Assembly (NCBI GenBank): GCA_009363875.1
Contig: CM018689.1
Location: 1,340,501-1,404,500, forward strand
Direction of reading: 5' to 3'
Source of the DNA: Mikania micrantha
Lineage: Eukaryota; Streptophyta; Magnoliopsida; Asterales; Asteraceae
Length of the DNA: 64,000 nt
Of this stretch, positions 59,002 to 64,000 are shown piece after piece. A program made the translations under genes and the position numbers. Below the pieces are notes generated by a model. The model did no database searches. It was not told the DNA's origin and was given only the letters and a program-made list of their open reading frames with translations. Every line of letters starts with the position of its first letter. Positions within the stretch are counted from its first letter, which is position 1.

Positions 59002-61668
59002 TCAAATTTTCTTTTTAATAAACTGTAAGCATTTTGTTATTAACAAAAGTAGTAAAAGACAAATTTCTAAGTTTATAAAACATAAAGATATAAAATTTAT
59101 AAAATATTTTTATGAATTTTGATGTTTTAACATAAAACAATAATCTTAGAACAAGAGGGACTAAAAGGGGTAATTTAGAAACCTAATTATAGGTAATAAA
59201 ACTTTTAAAATAAACTTGAAAGCTGGAGGTAAATAGGAGGACCAAAACTGTATTTAACCCAAACCTCCCCACCCTTCTCGCCCGTTTCCTTCTATTCGGA
59301 TACCCATCGACCCAATTCATACCCATTTCCATTCTCGACCGATCCCAACGAATTACAGCTCATCATCAGTCGAAATGGAATGGATTTGAACACGTTAACA
59401 GCTGGAGATCCGTATTTAAACGGAAATCAATCGAATTAAACTCGTTAATCCATTCTAAAAATAGTACACTCGACCGTAATTCAAAACCTAACAAATTCAC
59501 TATAAAAACCCGATCAAAGTACACCATTCGAACCCATTCAACCCTGCGAAGCTCTCTGGGTTAAAAACAAGAACGAACAACAAGCTTAAATCGCGATTGG
59601 AACCAAGAACCGGCCGGACCTCCTGCGTAACCCGAAACCATTTCAAACGAGCATCAATCCAAGTAAGTTATACGTCTCTAGAACCGTAGTGATGTAAGGA
59701 TCAAAAGCCCTATCCTTTTCATCCCTCACATTGAACACATCAAACGAATTTGGAAATGAATTGGATTAGGGCTTGTTTAGGTTTGAGGTTCGATTTCAAG
59801 GATTGGTTAATTATTATTCGGATCCAATCTGTTCAAACAAAATATGATTTAGCCCACTGGTTGGGCGCCTCGCATCTGAACTCAGGGTCGGGGGTTCGAA
59901 CCCAACCCGGAACCACCCTAACCGGTTTTTACCCATTGTTAGGCCATTTAAACTTAATTTTTTTTTTTACATAAAATTCTAAAATTCTTTTAAGCTTAAA
60001 TCATTATTATGCATATTATTTTTATTATTCAGAAACAATCTTAATTATTAAAAAATGGGTGAATAAAACATTTTAAAGCAATATTAACTTTTACAAAACC
60101 TAAACTTTTAAAAACCATTTCGTTTTTTTTACAAAACATAATTTTCTTTTGTAAAAATCTTTTGAAAATGCTAATAAAGGATTTTATTAACAAAGTAGTT
60201 ATTATAAAATTTAATAATGAATAATAAGTTTCTTTTATAAAAAAAAAAAGAGAATTTAATCTTTATACAAATCATTAAACTTATAAATTGTGATTTTATA
60301 AAATTAGATTGATTTTATAAAATGATTTTAAAAAAAAATAATAATCTTTATAAATAACAAAACATTCACAATGAATATTATTTTGTTAAAAAGAAAAAAA
60401 AAACTTTTATTCCATAAGTTATTTTTTAAATTTCTTTAAACAATAAATATTTTTATAAATAAATTTTAACAAACAAAAATCATAATCAATGGGTCAAAAC
60501 TTTAGAACATGGACTTGTGTAATAAATAAATTGAAATGCTTTGACATTTTATTTATTATAAACAAATAAGAATATTTAATTTTAGGTAAATATTCTCAAA
60601 ACATTTATTCATAAGAATTCATAATAAATAAATGGGATAATAAAAGTATTCTAATTTATTTATTAAATACAAATGGAGGTTATTTAATTATAAATGATAA
60701 TTAAATAATCCTAAACCATTATTCTAAGTATACATTTTAGAACATTAAGGATTCCATAGAGGCCATAAACTTCTAGGCAAACATTTGAACTTTAGGCAAT
60801 CATTTAAACTTTAGTCTAAGACATATGCTTTAAACATTAGGAAAGGACTTCTAACTTTCCTCATTCATACAACAAACAATTTGGACAAGCTTAGACAATA
60901 CGCAAGTGAGTTAATTCTTACTCCCTTTTACATTTTGTAAACTTTTTGGGATGTTACATATGTCATATACGCAAACATGTTCTTAGAGTCAAAACATATA
61001 CATGATGCAAACCTTTAAACTTAGTAGACATGATTTAGAGGCTATGTGAACTTATGTGCTAATTGTTATGTGGGATTTAGGTTAGAAGACGTTTCATACA
61101 AAAACAAAACAGTATCTAGTAGCCTAAGAATGTAGCGACGTTCTTCGCATTGACTTATGTCTTGTGAGAAAAAGGTGAAAAATACACATACATAAACATT
61201 ATGATTTATAATGTTTAAGTTAGGACCTAGCTAGTCTTGATTTAAACTTTGTAAAATCATTTGGATTCTTGTTTTATGCTACTTGCAAATTTACATATGC
61301 TTTAAATCTATTCTATTTAGTTTAATAGTTTTGCATCCTTTTTATAAGTATTATATTAAACTATTTTGAATTGCTCACCAACTATGCAAATAGTTGACCC
61401 TTTATTTTACATATGTAACAGGTTAAGTTGAAGACATATGATGAAGACATAGATTAGGTTTAGAGGACCTAGTTAATTAAAACAATGTGTAGAAATATCA
61501 TTTGTAATTTGTTTTGAACACTTGTATGTTATTTAATGACATTGAATGTTTTTGTTTGATTAAATTAATGTGGATGTTTTAAATATTGAAACTTTAACAT
61601 AGCACCATGAGCTTTTGAACAGTCAAACTCGCGCCCCGACGTATTCCGCCGTCGGTCGGGGTGTGACA
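58625..61668 (+). repeat. 3' LTR of E (3044 bp)
   Basis: Differs from the 5' LTR by a 3-bp deletion near 58684, a shorter AAT tract, mononucleotide-run changes and about ten single-base differences (for example 59413, 59530, 59686). Confidence 0.95.
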
Positions 61669-61673
61669 TGTGA
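61669..61673. repeat. Target duplication of E, right (TGTGA)
   Basis: Followed by TAGACAAGATC, continuing F's LTR. Confidence 0.92.
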
Positions 61674-61929
61674 TAGACAAGATCTATGTTCAACATTTGA
61701 TTAGTAAAGTGTTGGTGACCTAATATTTATCATGATAAGATTATTAGCTCATCACCCTTGATTAGAACTAGTTTTAGCTTCTTATTAGGAAACCCAAATT
61801 CCCTTCCCATGAACACACCCACACACACACACCATGCTTGCATAAAGTGTGTGTGTGTGTGTGAGTGTTTAAAGTTCCCCATGTTTCCTACTTGGTCGCC
61901 TTCTTCGGTTTAATATTGACCCAAGTCCT

Positions 61930-62260
61930 TGAACCGAAAGGCTTGGCCGTATGGGGTCTCGACCGAATGAGCCTAGCCCGACTGGCTTGGTCAGCCGAAG
62001 GAGGGGATTCCGAATGAGTGATGGTTGAATGGGTCCCGACCGAAGTAAGGTTGGCCGAACGAATTGGGTTAGGCCGCATGAGTCTAGGCCGAATGAGCTT
62101 GGCCGGCGACTGAACTGATTGGCCGAATGAGTGACCTGGCCGAAGGAGACTAGCCGATCGAAGGAGTTCTGGCCGAAAGAGAACCCATGGGCCATTCGGC
62201 CGAAAGAAAATTGACATTGGATGGGAGCCATTTGGCCACCTGTTGGTGGTCATTCGGCCG
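61930..62260. repeat. GGCCGA-rich array in F LTR
   Basis: GGCCGAA or close forms recur about every 15-30 bp (about 18 times), with TGAG often following. It sits 400-700 bp downstream of the TATA box on the minus strand, the position held by GGTTCG arrays in G and S1. Confidence 0.65.
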
Positions 62261-62665
62261 CTCGAGTTCCAACTCGTGCAGCCCCCATTTCGTTCCCAAA
62301 GGCTAACCCAAGATGTAAAATGTTTTCCTATCTCATCCTAGGTGTTGTGGAGGTGATTTCCCTAAGGTTTTATGGCTTAGAACCGGGTTTTGAGGGGTTC
62401 GAACACGAGGGCCTAAAAACCCTAAAACCCATGACTTAGAACTCGATTTACCTCAAAACAGATAGTTCAAAGCTCCGATCATTTGTACTTTCATGTTCTA
62501 CGAGTGGTGAGGATCGTTTTGACACCAAAAGGGCTTGATTTGGTTGAGAAATGAGAAATCTAGGGTTTGAAATGTAGAGAGAGAGGGTAGAGAGAGAAAG
62601 TGACGGGAGAGAGGTTTTAGAGAGAGAGTGAAGAGGTTAAATGAAGAAGATGATTCATTTGGGGC

Positions 62666-62672
62666 ATTTATA
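62666..62672 (-). promoter_or_regulatory. TATA box of F
   Basis: TATAAAT on the minus strand, with CT-rich DNA (complement of GAGAGA at 62575-62630) downstream. Confidence 0.55.
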
Positions 62673-63312
62673 CCCCGGATGAGTTCGGGTTCGTTTCGGT
62701 TGCCCGGTTTCTCGTAAAACGTCGGTTTCGTTTCGTTTTCGAAACGAAACATCGCGGTATTAAAGTAGAGTTTAGAAATTTAATTTAGGTGGTAATTCCT
62801 AGTAAATTAACTAATTATATTTCGTTTATTTTAAGTTTTCTGAAAATGTTTAAATTTTACAGTTTAATCGAATCGCGTAGTCGTCGCGTGTATTCATTCG
62901 AATCGTCACCCGTACGAATACGACGATAACTACACTTTTCCATATTTTTTTCTAATTACTGGACATCATTCAGAACGTTAAACTTTCAGATATATTCGTA
63001 CAGATCGTCACCTATACGAATAATCCGTCCGTTTAGCATTCTCGTAACGACATCCGTTGTTGTTTTGTTGTGTCAAGCCTCACATACGTTCATACATAGT
63101 AAAATCCTAACAAGCATTCATGTGTCAGTTCAGTGTTGTCTGATATATTTCAGACTGTTAAACTGTGAGTTTGAATCAGATTATTGAATCCATTGCGTAA
63201 TAGTTTTGTGTCAAGCATCCTATGATATTAGCATACAGTTAATACACGTAGTTTATGTCTGAGTTACTGTGCAAGTTACTGTTCTGGTTACGATTCCGGT
63301 ACTGGTGTTACA

Positions 63313-63348
63313 GTCTCCCCTTGTTAAATAAATTTCGTCCCGAAATTT
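63313..63348 (-). other. F polypurine tract and palindrome
   Basis: AACAAGGGGAGAC on the minus strand, then AAATTTCGTCCCGAAATTT at 63330-63348. Confidence 0.85.
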
Positions 63349-63399
63349 AAAAGATACTATCAGGTACGACTTCCTTTGTCACAAGTGGGGAAAACTTTG

Positions 63400-63530
63400 T
63401 TTGGTGTGATGTTCCTACGCTCCCAAATGAACTCTGGGTTGCGTTTGAGATTTCCATTGAGTCTTATCGGTTGGACTACGGTTTCGTTCAGTGTTTGACT
63501 TCACAATTCTGTGATTCCTATTGATCTGTA
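63400..63530 (-). pseudogene. F chromodomain remnant
   Basis: The minus strand reads, after one frameshift, LNETVVQPIRL, then NGNLKRNPEFIWERR, the last part of a chromodomain. Longer than the remnant in G, which lacks the following ~300 bp. The bases beyond 63530 do not continue into integrase. Confidence 0.65.
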
Positions 63531-64000
63531 AATGAAATGTATGTGTAGGATTTTTCACATCACCTCGATCGATTTGATCAAGAGTTAATCAGCCAATCAT
63601 TTCTTGTGATCTCTCCTCAAGTTACATTATGCTTAGTTCTATGTTATTTATACCATCTGATCCAATATACAATGAGTCTTTTATATTGACTTATTCATCA
63701 TGAATCAGATGTATCTTGTTTTCATCTCCCTGTGACATTGCCTTCAGTACGACTCCTCAAGTATTGCTTCAGAGTTTTGCTCGCCTTATTGCTCGCAGTT
63801 GTCTTACTGTTATGCTTTGCTTAATCTTTGCATAACTCTACACTTTATTATTGTTCAAAACTAATTGATGCTATGAGCATCAATTGTTACACCACCTTAG
63901 TGTTAGCGGTGGTTTCCTAAGTATATTGTATACATTAACTAAGAATTCCTTCATTGTTTCTACTGCAATAAAGAATTTCTAAGTTTTCATGGAATACCTA
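63531..64000 (-). other. F internal spacer, similar to G
   Basis: No coding signal. From about 63770 it is similar to G 19141-19380. A perfect inverted repeat lies at 63863-63872 and 63876-63885 (AATTGATGCT and its complement, 3-nt loop). Confidence 0.55.

Larger units (their letters stand above)
52260..61668 (+). mobile_element. Element E: complete young gag-only retrotransposon (TR-GAG type), 9.4 kb
   Basis: LTRs 52260-55317 (3058 bp) and 58625-61668 (3044 bp), primer site 55321, intact gag 56422-57666, polypurine tract 58611-58624, perfect TGTGA duplication. I see roughly ten substitutions between the LTRs, plus length changes in simple repeats, so insertion was recent. No protease, RT, RNase H or integrase. 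All cis signals are present, so it looks able to move if pol enzymes are supplied by a related chromovirus. Confidence 0.95.
49667..63312 (-). repeat. 3' LTR of F, split by E (4232 bp without E)
   Basis: Pieces 49667-52259 and 61674-63312. Begins TGTCACACCCCGAGCC and ends GGTGTTACA. TATA box 62666-62672 (TATAAAT, minus). Two ~140-bp units (50125-50275, 50365-50530) and two hairpin units (50783-50935). A GGCCGA-rich region takes the place of the GGTTCG array (61930-62260). Confidence 0.88.
49667..64000 (-). mobile_element. Element F: 3' part, G/S1-related, contains E, open at window edge
   Basis: On the minus strand: 3' LTR (63312-49667, interrupted by E), polypurine tract 63313-63325, chromodomain remnant and family-specific spacer up to the edge. 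The 5-bp flank on the left is CCAGA (49662-49666); its partner lies outside. The internal sequence so far matches that of the gag-only element G. Confidence 0.85.

Noticed and set aside
61869..62253. Two overlapping ~120-codon minus-strand frames in F LTR
   Set aside because: Produced by the GGCCGA array and not conserved as protein in G or S1.
49667..63312. Reading the F LTR as a solo LTR
   Set aside because: It is followed by a polypurine tract and internal family sequence, so it is the 3' LTR of an element that continues past the edge.

Overview
The window looks like intergenic heterochromatin from a large plant genome. I found no ordinary host gene, rRNA or tRNA gene. Almost every base belongs to nested LTR retrotransposons of the Ty3/gypsy (Metaviridae) superfamily. 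Two lineages occur: chromoviruses (Tekay/Del-like; initiator-Met-tRNA primer site, chromodomain relics) and Tat-lineage elements (second, archaeal-type RNase H after the first; no chromodomain; extra antisense gene before the 3' LTR). Many LTRs begin TGTAACA or TGTGACA. A eudicot such as an Asteraceae would fit, but that is inference.

Layout. 1-989 is the open 5' part of a chromovirus-type gag on the minus strand, running off the left edge. 990-3783 holds leader DNA, an old LTR fragment (to 2542), low-complexity DNA and a broken PIF/Harbinger (Plant_tran) transposase piece. Element X (minus, degenerate chromovirus) runs from its 3' LTR (3784-6624) through pol to 10547. There Tat element A (plus) is inserted in the gag/protease region. 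A is split by Tat element B (minus, 13270-48538, target duplication GTATA) and resumes at 48539 until chromovirus-type element F enters at 49667. F runs off the right edge.

Inside B: its 3' LTR carries G (13904-26060, duplication ATATC), a gag-only element with 5.1-kb LTRs. Exon 4 of its antisense gene carries solo LTR S1 (27189-32697, duplication AGTGT), which itself carries solo LTR S2 (29540-31097, duplication CTAGG). Between B's integrase and gag lies a circularly permuted Tat copy, C (36291-46431). Inside F's 3' LTR sits E (52260-61668, duplication TGTGA), a very young, structurally complete gag-only element with an intact 414-codon gag.

How the parts work together. G and E fit the TR-GAG class: they encode at most Gag and must borrow reverse transcriptase and integrase. 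Six chromovirus-type LTRs (X, G, S1, S2, F, E) share a predicted intron in the R-U5 leader: a donor, a CTCACC branch-point-like block about 30-45 nt upstream of a pyrimidine-rich AG, and, in most, the tandem-repeat arrays inside the intron. Because a spliced template would give LTRs without the intron, the arrangement suggests that genome RNA and mRNA are separated by splicing. This is the most interesting hypothesis in the window.
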